Shown piece after piece: positions 30,796-39,053 of a stretch of DNA of 64,000 nt (positions are counted from its first letter, which is position 1; each line of letters begins with the position of its first letter). The notes below the pieces were generated by a model, which did not search any database, was not told where the DNA came from, and worked only from the letters and a program-made list of their open reading frames with translations. Origin of the DNA: Echinicola shivajiensis (GTDB taxonomy: Bacteria; Bacteroidota; Bacteroidia; Cytophagales; Cyclobacteriaceae); the NCBI RefSeq assembly GCF_018642165.1, contig NZ_JAHHZM010000005.1:310001-374000 (forward strand), written 5' to 3'. Position numbers and translations under genes: made by a program.

Positions 30796-32201
30796 CTATA
30801 GTTTGTAGTAAGTGGCTCTCCCTTTGCCCTGTTTTTTGATAAGGTCTTGGTCTACCATTTCAGTGAGAATTTCGTAAGTTTTTGTGTTTTTTAAGTCCAA
30901 TAAAGCCGTAGCCTCTTTTCTTGAGATTTTTCCTTTTTCAAGAAGGTATAAAAGGATGGTCTGTTTTTCTTTCTCTAATCGTTCGTAATCGTTCGTAATC
31001 GTTCGTAATCGTTCGTGATTCTGTCTTATTGGTTGGTTTTGCTCAATGCTTTCCTTTGAGGATATGGTTATTTGTGGTCGAATAAATTCAATGTCAAAAT
31101 AGTCATTCTTCTCTTGGATTGTTGGGGACTGAAGCCCATAGCTTTTACAAGTATTGATGATCCTGTTAATTCCACTTCCCCATTGCTCAATCAAACCTAG
31201 CTCCTTAAATACATTTGCCAATACTCTGTTGCGAACTTCACTGCGACCATTAAAAATATCATCCATGGTTATATTATTGGGCAAGCTACCAGGCGTACTA
31301 TATTTACAATGTCATCATAAATGCCCACTTTGATATCCCTGCCTTGGTTGACATAGTCCCGATGAATAATCGCATTGACCAAAGCTTCCCTTAAGGCGAC
31401 CAAGGGGATTTCATATTTTTCATCCCTGTATAGCCCTCTTATTTCGGCTTGAAGGTTGATATGGTTCAATACAAAATTTTGGGTGTTTTCAAGAGTGGTA
31501 AAAATATCCCCACTATATTCCTTTTTATCAATAAAAGTCTCCATGGTAGTTCCTTTAAAGCGGGCACATTTTATGGTAGAATGTGGAAGTTTCCCTAGAA
31601 TAATCATTAAGGCATTTGAGGGATATATTTTATCATTGGAGGTTTTTATCAGCTTTAGGTTTTCTAGTTTCTCATTATTTAAGGGTTTACCAACTTGTTT
31701 GAATTTATCAAGTAGAGGGGACAAGTCAAGTTTATTGAGTTCAAGATCGTAATATACTTCCTCATCATAGCTTATATGATGTTTTTGACGTTCAAGCTCT
31801 GCAATTGTAGCAGGATCTGCAAGACGGTTGGTAGCACCAATTCTAATATAGCATCCTTCTTCCCTTCCTTTGTTTTTAAGGTAATAGGGTTTTTGGTTTC
31901 CACGTACGACTTCAATAACCAAGACAAGTTTGTTGTCTATGTTTACACTGTAGATATCAGGAATAATCCCAGGGAAACAACTGTCAGAAATAATCGATGC
32001 AATCTTATCCTGTATTTCAAATAAAATGGCATCATCAATTCCAACGATACTTAATTGATCAGTCACTCCAATGATCAGTTTGCCACCACTTGTGTTTGAG
32101 AAAGCCACTATTGTTTTAGCGATACTTTCATTTTTTGGAAGGCTTTCTTTTAATTCGAGCGTTTTACTTTCTCCTTTTTGAATTTGATCGATTAAGAGCA
32201 T
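30796..32201 (-). pseudogene. AlbA/Schlafen-domain ATP-binding regulator, frameshifted
   Basis: Start at 32201, reading leftward. Residues 1-310 contain the AlbA_2 (Schlafen-like) DNA-binding domain (KGESKTLELKESLP, SGGKLIIGVTD, GCYIRIGATNRLADP) and the conserved ALREALVNAIIHRDY motif of a RecG-like/COG2865 ATP-binding domain. The frame ends at NIVRLVACPII*. An overlapping frame continues as PGSLPNNITMDDIFNGRSEVRNRVLANVFKELGLIEQWGSGI to a C-terminal winged helix (GKISRKEATALLDL, GRATYYKL). Homologues read NIVSPGSLP, so one base has been lost near 31293. Restoring it would give about 468 residues. Near the 3' end are four perfect 10-bp tandem repeats. It is divergent from the primase-helicase and may have regulated it. 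Inactivation is likely but a sequencing error is possible. Confidence 0.8.
30977..31016 (+). repeat. Four tandem copies of AATCGTTCGT
   Basis: Four exact 10-bp units, followed by a partial match. They lie inside the coding sequence of the regulator (minus strand, encoding ...RLRTITNDYERL...). The unit length is not a multiple of three, so gain or loss of one copy shifts the reading frame upstream of the winged helix. Confidence 0.95.
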
Positions 32202-32377
32202 TTTTCTACTGTGACAGTTATACGGAACTTTTTGGATGGATATAGATAGGCAAATTAACTAAAAGCTTAAAGAATAATAAAGTAATCTTGATTTCTTAAC
32301 TTCCCCTATCGCTTGAAATCTATATTATGTGACATTTTGAAGTCATTGGCAAACAGAAAAGGATATCAAAGAAATTT

Positions 32378-35300
32378 ATGGGGAATTTTGTAATCACTTA
32401 TTCAGAATCGGATAAACTGGAAATATTCAATGGGCTCTTTAAGGGTAGGTCAGATGTTTTCGCTGTTCGCTGGGAGAAGGGAGCCAAAGCCGGATATATG
32501 CCCGCATACCATTATGATCCCTATATGTATCGACGCCATAAACGTAATGGTGGTACATTCAAAACCTACAAGGACAAAAGCTATATCCCGTTAAAAGGCA
32601 TTGAAGTTCTGAAGCATCTTAATGGAGAACACCATATCGGTATTTACCCTCTTTTACAGGACAATACTTCCTGGTTTATTGCTGCCGATTTTGATGGAAA
32701 AAATTGGGAAGGGGAGTGCAAAAAAGTAATGGGGCTGTGTAAATCCAAAAACATTCCTTCATATCTTGAAAGATCAAGATCCGGAAATGGAGGGCATATT
32801 TGGATATTTTTCGCGAGCCCTTATCCTGCAAGAAAAAGTAGAAAGATGCTTGTCCATCTATTAAAGGAATCCCAATCGATTTCTGAATTTGATAAATTTT
32901 CCAGTTTTGACCGGCTGTTTCCAAATCAGGATTATCTATCCGGGAAAGGGCTTGGTAATTTAATTGCGCTTCCCTTAAATAAAGCCGTTTTGGAAAAAGG
33001 AAATGGTGGTTTCCTGAATGATGATATGGAACCATATCAGGACCAGTGGACTTTCCTGAAATCCGTCAAAAAGATTTCAGTGGACCGATTAGATGCCTTA
33101 TATAACGAATTAACATTGGTCAACCATGGATCAAGCTCCTCAGATTTCAATACTTCAAAGAAGTTATTGATCAAACTGAGTAACAATATTCGACTCAATA
33201 AGTCTGCAATTACAACAGAGTTAACTGATTTTTTAAAGGAAGAACTGAATTTTTCCAATTCAGCCTATTTCGTAAAGAAGAAGGTTGGACGAAGCACCCA
33301 TGGTACGCCATCTCATTTCCGTTTGATTGATGAAACCGAAAATAATGTTGTCATCCCCAGGGGTATTATGGGTAAGTTGGTGAGGTTTTGTACAGCCCAA
33401 AACATTCTGTTTGAATTTAAAGATGAAAGAAAACTACAACCGAAAATCTCCTTTAACACCACTTTTAAACTAAGGGAACATCAGGAGAAAGCAGTCTCTG
33501 GAGCGGAAAAGAAGCAGTTTGGGATTATTGTGGCTCCCCCTGGTACAGGAAAGACAATAATAGGTTTACAGATAATAGCCAATAAGAAACAACCAACACT
33601 TATTATCGTCCATCGGAAACAACTTATGGAACAATGGTTGGAAAGAATCCAGTCTTTTATGGGATTAAGGAAGGTTGAAATAGGAAGAATTGGACAAGGG
33701 CGTGCTAAAATCGGTGAAAAAGTAACCGTTGCAATGTTCCAAAGTCTGGCCAAGTTTTTGGACAAACCTGAATCAAGTGAATATTATGACGCATTCGGTA
33801 CGGTCATAATTGATGAATGCCACCACATATCAGCAGAGAGTTTTCGGAACAGCTTGTCCAAGCTCTCTACTTTCTACCTGTATGGGCTGACGGCGACACC
33901 ATTTAGAAAGGGAAATGACGGGAGGCTCATTTTTATTTATCTGGGTGATGTAATTGCCAGTATTGATCCCAAGGAAATCAAAAACTACCGGCCTGCAACG
34001 GTGAAAGTGAGGAAGACCGCCTTGCAAGTACCGTTCAATCCAAAAACTGATAGTTTTGAGACACTTTCAAAGATATTGGTGAACGATTCAGCCAGAAATC
34101 AGCTCATCATCAAAGATGTTATAAAAGAGGTGAATGAAGGGGGAAGTGTAGTGATTATTACAGAAAGAAGAGAGCATATCGCTACGTTAAACCACTATTT
34201 GAAAGGGGTTTTTGAAGTAATCACTTTGAGTGGGGAAGATAATGAACGTAGCCGCAAGGGGAAATGGGGCCAGATATCCAGAGGAGATTTCCAGGTCTTG
34301 ATTACTACCGGACAGTTGATGGGGGAAGGTGTGGATTTGAATAACATATCAAGGCTGTTTTTGGTCTATCCTTTTTCTTTCAAGGGCAAACTTATCCAAT
34401 ATATAGGGAGGGTTCAGCGCTCCGAACTGGCTCCTGTGATATATGATTATCGGGATTATTTGGTTGATTATCTTGATCGTTTGTTTTTGAAGAGGAATAC
34501 CTATTATAGAAAACTTAAGAAAGAAGCCGACTTGTTTATGGATCTAAGCGAATCTGGAGAAATGAGTGCTGTCACCATCGACAAGACAGTTAAAATTGCA
34601 TTGGACAAACTGGATTTCAGGTATGGTAGCATTGCCTTTAATTATCCTGTGCAAGAACTCAATACAGAAATTGAATTTGAACTTGAAAATGAATACGTCC
34701 GTCCTGAGATTGAAGTATTAAAACCCTACTTCTCGAAGTCACTAAAAATGAAGTATGCCAATGTGGAGATTTTTGCTGAATTTGAAAATGGAATGTTAGT
34801 GGCCCAAAGAGCTGAATCCGAAGATTTGGGAAGAATTAATCAAGATACCATTGAGAGTGTCAGGTTTCAGTTTGCCATCGATGAAATTAAAAATGATCCA
34901 AATCATCAAAATGACAATAGGGCCACTTCTGATCTTGAAGGTTTAAGAAAATCCAATCAATTTCCTGGCTCTCATTTTACCGAAGAGCAACTGACCAATA
35001 ACCTAATTGGAGATGAAAAGTATAGGCATTTCAGACAACTGAGGTACTTGGCATCAAAACACGAAGGTTCATTGTTAAAAATAAGGTTTATATTAAAACC
35101 TTTTTCATTCGTATTTCTATTAAAAGGTAAGAAATTTTACCATATCATTTTAGAAACCTTGGATACAGAAGAGGCTACCTATATCTGGCACACAGAAATC
35201 ATGGTTAATGGAGGAGAGATTTCGAAATTGATGGTTTGGAAAAGACTGGATGAAATAGAATCGGACCTTCAGTTTATAAAGGATAAGGGAAGGCAAGCCT

Positions 35301-35407
35301 TTATTCTGAGCTCCCCGGAAAGTTTCAGTAGGTTAAATCATGATTATTCGGATCCAAGAAAGGGATATATCCTTTGGAAGGGGCAATTGGAAGAACGGTT
35401 GGTCTAG
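32378..35407 (+). CDS. Primase-helicase, TOTE-like (AEP primase + SF2 helicase + unknown C-terminal domain)
   Basis: 1009 residues. N-terminal archaeo-eukaryotic primase (AEP) domain, about 15-250, resembling the TOTE conflict-system primase family: catalytic D104-F-D106 in WFIAADFDG, SGNGGHIWIFF with H140, a third acidic position near FDRLFPNQD, and LGNLIALPL. Residues about 365-720 form an SF2 helicase: Walker A APPGTGKT (386-393), DECH (479-482), LTATPF, and YIGRVQR as motif VI. Residues about 855-1009 form a separate alpha/beta domain (NQFPGSHFTEEQ, LGKKFYHIILETLDTEEATYIWHTE pattern) that I do not recognise; the same module is duplicated in decayed form at 29,936. No signal peptide, so cytoplasmic. 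Likely a mobile-element-linked replication, repair or defence protein. Domain calls are firm; the system assignment is inference. Confidence 0.85.
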   Translation: MGNFVITYSESDKLEIFNGLFKGRSDVFAVRWEKGAKAGYMPAYHYDPYMYRRHKRNGGTFKTYKDKSYIPLKGIEVLKHLNGEHHIGIYPLLQDNTSWFIAADFDGKNWEGECKKVMGLCKSKNIPSYLERSRSGNGGHIWIFFASPYPARKSRKMLVHLLKESQSISEFDKFSSFDRLFPNQDYLSGKGLGNLIALPLNKAVLEKGNGGFLNDDMEPYQDQWTFLKSVKKISVDRLDALYNELTLVNHGSSSSDFNTSKKLLIKLSNNIRLNKSAITTELTDFLKEELNFSNSAYFVKKKVGRSTHGTPSHFRLIDETENNVVIPRGIMGKLVRFCTAQNILFEFKDERKLQPKISFNTTFKLREHQEKAVSGAEKKQFGIIVAPPGTGKTIIGLQIIANKKQPTLIIVHRKQLMEQWLERIQSFMGLRKVEIGRIGQGRAKIGEKVTVAMFQSLAKFLDKPESSEYYDAFGTVIIDECHHISAESFRNSLSKLSTFYLYGLTATPFRKGNDGRLIFIYLGDVIASIDPKEIKNYRPATVKVRKTALQVPFNPKTDSFETLSKILVNDSARNQLIIKDVIKEVNEGGSVVIITERREHIATLNHYLKGVFEVITLSGEDNERSRKGKWGQISRGDFQVLITTGQLMGEGVDLNNISRLFLVYPFSFKGKLIQYIGRVQRSELAPVIYDYRDYLVDYLDRLFLKRNTYYRKLKKEADLFMDLSESGEMSAVTIDKTVKIALDKLDFRYGSIAFNYPVQELNTEIEFELENEYVRPEIEVLKPYFSKSLKMKYANVEIFAEFENGMLVAQRAESEDLGRINQDTIESVRFQFAIDEIKNDPNHQNDNRATSDLEGLRKSNQFPGSHFTEEQLTNNLIGDEKYRHFRQLRYLASKHEGSLLKIRFILKPFSFVFLLKGKKFYHIILETLDTEEATYIWHTEIMVNGGEISKLMVWKRLDEIESDLQFIKDKGRQAFILSSPESFSRLNHDYSDPRKGYILWKGQLEERLV

Positions 35408-35474
35408 TTTTTTCTTTTGATATAAATGTCAATTGATGTGGAAAAAAATATTTAAAAAGTGAAATTTACATGTG

Positions 35475-35537
35475 GTTCGACTCTCTTCAGCTAAGCTGAA
35501 GGGATTGGTCGAACTTTTAAAAAGTAGTTCGTTTTTT
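35475..35537 (+). terminator. Hairpin array after the primase-helicase gene
   Basis: First hairpin 35475-35514: outer arms GTTCGAC/GTCGAAC and inner arms CTTCAGCT/AGCTGAAG. Overlapping it, CGAACT (35510-35515) pairs with AGTTCG (35526-35531), followed by six T, the more likely intrinsic terminator. The first hairpin is also present at 30483-30522, where base changes keep pairing through wobble. Confidence 0.6.
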
Positions 35538-35658
35538 GAATGATATTGTTAGTAAATTGTTTTTGGTATAAATTGGCAGAGGCTCGTGAAATTATAAGGA
35601 TGTAAACGTTATACTATAGTAAAATAGAGTTTTATTTATATATTTTTGTTTTTTAAAT

Positions 35659-35690
35659 AAAAAACGAGGTGAAATTTCACCTCGTTTCTG
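35659..35690 (-). terminator. ssrA terminator
   Basis: Palindrome AACGAGGTGAAA/TTTCACCTCGTT just beyond the ssrA 3' end. Read on the minus strand it is followed by TTTTTATTT, so it terminates tmRNA transcription. A diverged copy is at 30670. Confidence 0.8.
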
Positions 35691-35695
35691 TGTTG

Positions 35696-36100
35696 TGGAG
35701 CTGCAGGGAGTCGAACCCTGGTCCAGATAGGGAAACACCGTACCGTCTACATGTTTAGTCACCTGTTGGGTTTTCGTCCCAGGGCTGCTGGATGACACAG
35801 CTACCTTTGGGCTTAGCTATTTAAATTTCGCACTGTATTAATAGCATCTCCAGCGCTAGACCTGACAAGTCGACACCCCAGAATCAGCTCTGCCAAGTCA
35901 GAGAGCTGCGGGATGTGGCCGGGGAATTACTATCGCAACTCAACCCTTTAAGCAGTATCAATCCCTAATGGGTTTGATTAGGCAGCCATGGCGTAATTAG
36001 ATTCGCCAATTATAGATCATATGAATTATTCACGGACGTACATACTCCACCCGACATGCGAGCCCAGTCCTTACACCTACTGTCAAAACCGGTCAGCCCC
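35696..36100 (-). ncRNA. ssrA: Transfer-messenger RNA (tmRNA)
   Basis: About 405 nt. The 5' end GGGGCTGACCGGTTTTGACAG (minus strand, from 36100) and the 3' end GGGTTCGACTCCCTGCAGCTCCA pair as acceptor stem GGGGCUG/CAGCUCC with discriminator A; CCA is not encoded. The T-loop GGTTCGACTCC is canonical. The tag frame on the minus strand reads GGC GAA TCT AAT TAC GCC ATG GCT GCC TAA (36007 to 35978), giving GESNYAMAA after the charged alanine, a typical Bacteroidota degradation tag. It rescues stalled ribosomes and marks the products for proteolysis. Its 3' end is the attachment site of the adjacent island. The promoter candidate is at 36116-36123. Confidence 0.96.
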
Positions 36101-36115
36101 ATTTCTCAAGGATGA

Positions 36116-36123
36116 CAAAAATA
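36116..36123 (-). promoter_or_regulatory. ssrA -7 box TATTTTTG
   Basis: On the minus strand TATTTTTG fits the Bacteroidota -7 consensus TAnnTTTG and lies 16 nt before the mature tmRNA 5' end, which suits a short precursor trimmed by RNase P. A clear -33 TTG at the expected distance is not obvious. Confidence 0.55.
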
Positions 36124-36463
36124 GCACAAAATTCGTTCCCATTAAAGGGATTTTTGGTCCTTTTATTCAGAGGTAGAATTATTCTTATAGGCCTTCATGA
36201 ATGCTATGCATTTCCATCGATGTAAAGAGCCAAATAGGCCTATGGAGCTTCCTTCAAATTGATTTATTATCGTTTTGAGAATATTTCTTATGCTCAATTT
36301 TTCAAAACCGGAAGCTCCAAGGGCTTGCCCTTAAGGGTATTGATTTTCTTTACGTCTTATATAGCTTTAAAACCGAAGCTTCAAAGGGTTATTAGTTATT
36401 TCAAAGAGCTCTTTTGTCCTCATAACTATTTGAGAAGTTCTGGAAGGTTATAAAAAGAAAACA
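36124..36463. other. Intergenic region between ssrA and the first TonB-type gene
   Basis: About 340 bp with no supported gene. A 64-codon plus-strand open frame (36259-36453) has no recognisable motif and an unusual hydrophobic/basic mix; I treat it as chance. The left end carries the ssrA promoter. Confidence 0.5.
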
Positions 36464-36486
36464 GGGCAACCTATTGGCTACCCCAT
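36460..36486 (-). terminator. Possible terminator of the TonB-type gene
   Basis: On the minus strand, GGGGTAGCC and GGTTGCCC form an imperfect stem around AATA and are followed by TGTTTTCTTTTT. It lies 18 bp after the stop codon. Pairing is imperfect. Confidence 0.4.
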
Positions 36487-36503
36487 TTAACCCACATATG
36501 TCT

Positions 36504-37187
36504 TTATTGCAAGTGAAATTTTATTGGGAGGGCCATTTTTACTCTGACAGGTTTGCCTCTTTGTTTGCCCGGTTCCCATTTGGGAGCATTTTCAAGTACT
36601 CTCACGGCTTCTTCATCACAACCTCCTCCAATACTCCTTGCCACTGTAATGTCCTGAATGGAACCGTCTGTATTTACAACAAAATATAAGTAAACTGTTC
36701 CTCCTATTCCCATGCGCCTGGCTAGAGTAGGATATTTAAGGTTTTTATTCAGGTATTTAGCCCAGCCTTCCAGTCCTCCAGGTGGCTGGGGCATGGTTTC
36801 GACAACCTCAAATATCTCCTCTGCTTTATCATTTACAGGCGGAGCTTCGGCCAATACGAATTCCGGTATTTTGACTTCTTCTGGTAAATTGATATCAAAA
36901 CTTTCATCGATTTTGTCTATGATTTCCTCTTCGTCAGGTACCTCTTCGATTTCAGGTTGCTCTACTTTGGGCGGGATAGGTGGTTCATGGACAGTGATGG
37001 GAATATCAAGCGGAATGTCAAAATCGCCAGTTTCAGGATTCAAGTTCATTAGGTTGGCTTTAGAATAGGATTTGAATTCAAAGGCGGCCAATACTAATGC
37101 TACACTTATCAATAGTCCTATATTGAAAAACAATCCATATTTTCCCCTTAGGTCTGCTTGGGGAGTTTTCTTTGCTTCCATGGTCAT
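36504..37187 (-). CDS. TonB-family energy transducer (paralogue 1)
   Basis: 227 residues, or 225 if translation begins at the third residue (MEAKKTP, 37181), as the neighbouring paralogue suggests. A short cytoplasmic start is followed by one membrane span (about 20-38, FFNIGLLISVALVLAAFEF), then a proline/glutamate-rich periplasmic linker (about 65-125, HEPPIPPKVEQPEIEEVPDEEE). The C-terminal TonB domain (about 140-226) has LKYPTLARRMGIGGTVYLYFVVNTDGSIQDITVARSIGGGCDEEAVRVLENAPKWEPGKQRGKPVRVKM, the standard TonB_C pattern. It transmits proton-motive energy to outer-membrane receptors such as SusC. It is transcribed separately from its paralogue: a strong terminator lies between them. Confidence 0.93.
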   Translation of the reverse strand: MTMEAKKTPQADLRGKYGLFFNIGLLISVALVLAAFEFKSYSKANLMNLNPETGDFDIPLDIPITVHEPPIPPKVEQPEIEEVPDEEEIIDKIDESFDINLPEEVKIPEFVLAEAPPVNDKAEEIFEVVETMPQPPGGLEGWAKYLNKNLKYPTLARRMGIGGTVYLYFVVNTDGSIQDITVARSIGGGCDEEAVRVLENAPKWEPGKQRGKPVRVKMALPIKFHLQ

Positions 37188-37427
37188 GCTTTTTATGGTG
37201 AATGATCTCTTAATTGAGGTGCATACTGATCCCCTTATACCAAGTAGTTAGTGCTACTTAGGATTTGAAATCAGACCTGCAAGTACCCGGGTAAGCTTTG
37301 TGCAGTCTTTTGCTCAATATTACATATCTAATATAGAAAGGTTTAGTTAAAAAACTAATTAAATAGTTTAAAAAGAATATTTTGATTTTTTATTTGGAGG
37401 GGGAAGGGATTTCTATTGCTGGATATC

Positions 37428-37461
37428 AAAAAAAAAAGACTGCCATTTCTGACAGCCTTTT
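37428..37461 (-). terminator. Rho-independent terminator after TonB paralogue 2
   Basis: On the minus strand AAAAGGCTGTC and GGCAGTCTTTT pair over eleven positions (two wobbles) around AGAAAT, continuing into ten T. It lies directly after the stop at 37485. Confidence 0.85.
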
Positions 37462-37484
37462 CAAATTATATCTTTAAATACCGA

Positions 37485-38159
37485 TTAGCTCAATTTGAAT
37501 CGGATAGGTAGTCTCATTTTTACCCTTACTGGTCTACCTCTTTGTTTTCCAGGTTCCCATGCTGGGGCATTTTTAACTACTCTCATGGCTTCTTCGTCAC
37601 AGCCACCGCCGATACCTCTCAAGATACCAACATCTTGAATAGATCCATCAGTGTTAACTACGAAAACCACGTATACTGTACCTTCGATTCCCATTCTTCT
37701 TGCCTGAGTTGGATACTTAAGGTTTTTGCTCAAGTATTTGTTCCAACCTTCCATTCCACCTGGAGGGGTAGGCATGGTTTCTACCACATCAAAGATCTCT
37801 TCAGCTTTTTCCTCAACAGGAGCGTCAGCAATAACAACTTCTTTGATTACTGTTTCTTCCTGAACGTCCACGTCAAAATTTACTTCGATCTTTTCTTCAA
37901 TCTCTACCTCATCAGGGATTTCCTCGATGACAGGTTGCTCTACTGGTGGAGGCGGTGGAGGTGGTTGTTCCGTGATCGGAATATCCAATAGTTCCTCGAA
38001 ATCGTCTTCCACTGTTCCCAAGTCCATCAGCTCACCAGCGTCATAGGACTTGTATTCGAAAGCAAACAGCGTAAGACCAACGCTGACCAATAGACCTAGG
38101 TTCAGGAACATTCCTGACTTTTTGGTCAAATCAGCTTTTGGTGTCTTTTTAGCTTCCAT
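37485..38159 (-). CDS. TonB-family energy transducer (paralogue 2)
   Basis: 224 residues beginning MEAKKTPKADL. One membrane span at about 18-36 (MFLNLGLLVSVGLTLFAFEY). The linker is proline-rich and acidic (TEQPPPPPPPVEQPVIEEIPDEVEIEEKIEV). The TonB_C domain at about 138-223 has LKYPTQARRMGIEGTVYVVFVVNTDGSIQDVGILRGIGGGCDEEAMRVVKNAPAWEPGKQRGRPVRVKM. It is closely similar to the neighbour at 36504 in both termini but differs in the linker, as expected of a tandem duplication that has diverged. It likely works with ExbB/ExbD, which are not in the window. The VanZ-like gene ends 73 bp upstream. Confidence 0.94.
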   Translation of the reverse strand: MEAKKTPKADLTKKSGMFLNLGLLVSVGLTLFAFEYKSYDAGELMDLGTVEDDFEELLDIPITEQPPPPPPPVEQPVIEEIPDEVEIEEKIEVNFDVDVQEETVIKEVVIADAPVEEKAEEIFDVVETMPTPPGGMEGWNKYLSKNLKYPTQARRMGIEGTVYVVFVVNTDGSIQDVGILRGIGGGCDEEAMRVVKNAPAWEPGKQRGRPVRVKMRLPIRFKLS

Positions 38160-38232
38160 AGTTAATACTCATATAAAGGTTAATAATTCTTGCTCTATTT
38201 TAGCGATAACAATTCTAACCATTTATTTTTAT

Positions 38233-38625
38233 TTATACAAGCTTACTTTTCTTCTTGTATAAAATATAAAAACAAACAGTACCCATTAAGCTTCCCGCTA
38301 GATTGGCAATAATATCCGTAAGGTCAAAACTCCTGTTCGGAACTAATTGCTGCATCTTTTCAGCTAATATAGCAAAAATGACGCCCAAAACTAAGTGATT
38401 AGTGATAAATCTTTTAGTTATAATGTTTTCATCATTGCCAATTACTGCCCTGTTCCACAAGAACAAGAGCCCTCCAAATAGGCTGAAATGGACCATTTTG
38501 TCTAGACCAGGTATTTTTGGGCCCTCAGGTAATTGATCCCCGGGAGACATGATCAGTAGTAATAACATGACCAACCATAGCAAAGCGGGGAGAAAGCGAT
38601 CGCTAAAGTAATTTTCTTTATTCAC
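38233..38625 (-). CDS. VanZ-like integral membrane protein
   Basis: 130 residues with four predicted membrane segments (about 10-26, 45-60, 75-92, 108-124). The motif [19 protein letters not shown] near the end and the [14 protein letters not shown] segment are characteristic of VanZ-like small membrane proteins. In other bacteria the family is linked to teicoplanin resistance, but its housekeeping role in Bacteroidota is unknown. The start overlaps the end of gcvH by 8 bp, so it is translated from the same mRNA. Resistance function should not be inferred. Confidence 0.82.
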   Translation of the reverse strand: MNKENYFSDRFLPALLWLVMLLLLIMSPGDQLPEGPKIPGLDKMVHFSLFGGLLFLWNRAVIGNDENIITKRFITNHLVLGVIFAILAEKMQQLVPNRSFDLTDIIANLAGSLMGTVCFYILYKKKSKLV

Positions 38626-38995
38626 CTACCAATTCAGCATATTCTTCAGCTGAAAGCAAGTCGGAAGGTAATTCGTTTTCAAACTTCACTTTGATCATCC
38701 ATCCCTCTTCATAAGGAGATTCGTTTACCAATTCAGGAGATCCTTCCAATTCTTCATTGAATTCGATAATTTCTCCTTCCAATGGCATAAATAGGTCGGA
38801 TACAGTCTTTACTGCTTCTACTGTACCAAACACTTCTCCTGTCTCGATAGTTTCACCAACAGTTTCTACTTCTACATAAACGATATCGCCCAATTCTCTT
38901 TGGGCAAATTCTGTTACTCCGATAGTAGCAGTGTCACCTTCGATTCTAACCCATTCGTGGTCTTTTGTGTACTTTAATTCTTTTGGGAAGTTCAT
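38618..38995 (-). CDS. gcvH: Glycine cleavage system H protein
   Basis: 125 residues, the normal length. The lipoyl-attachment motif [15 protein letters not shown] gives lipoyl-lysine K63; [30 protein letters not shown] and the C-terminal GWMIKVK segment complete the biotinyl/lipoyl-like barrel. It shuttles the aminomethyl group between the P, T and L proteins of the glycine cleavage complex in the cytoplasm. The other gcv genes are not nearby. It lies 58 bp downstream of sprA and overlaps the VanZ-like gene; this gene order is familiar in Cytophagales genomes. Confidence 0.97.
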   Translation of the reverse strand: MNFPKELKYTKDHEWVRIEGDTATIGVTEFAQRELGDIVYVEVETVGETIETGEVFGTVEAVKTVSDLFMPLEGEIIEFNEELEGSPELVNESPYEEGWMIKVKFENELPSDLLSAEEYAELVGE

Positions 38996-39053
38996 ATTCT
39001 TTATTTAGGATTAATCAAAACCAAAAATACAAGCTTTCCCCAAATGATAAAAC

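Larger units (their letters stand above)
34925..35703 (+). repeat. Right copy of ~780-bp direct repeat
   Basis: Intact counterpart of 29936-30712. It includes the coding sequence for the last about 160 residues of the primase-helicase, its 3' flank, hairpin, the ssrA terminator and the ssrA 3' terminus. The left boundary falls at SDL, close to where the C-terminal domain begins. Confidence 0.9.

Noticed and set aside
30733-30803. 21-codon plus-strand frame after the ssrA scar
   Set aside because: Too short, no motif, and overlaps the end of the regulator gene.
30977-31016. CRISPR-like array
   Set aside because: Units are directly contiguous 10-mers without spacers and lie inside a gene; no cas genes are present.
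35592-35798. Minus-strand open frame across the ssrA 3' end
   Set aside because: It is structural RNA and terminator sequence read as protein.
36259-36453. 64-codon plus-strand open frame next to ssrA
   Set aside because: No recognisable feature; composition looks non-coding.
38233-38625. Glycopeptide (teicoplanin) resistance gene
   Set aside because: VanZ-like similarity alone; no vanHAX genes, and the gene is co-translated with gcvH, so a resistance role is unsupported.
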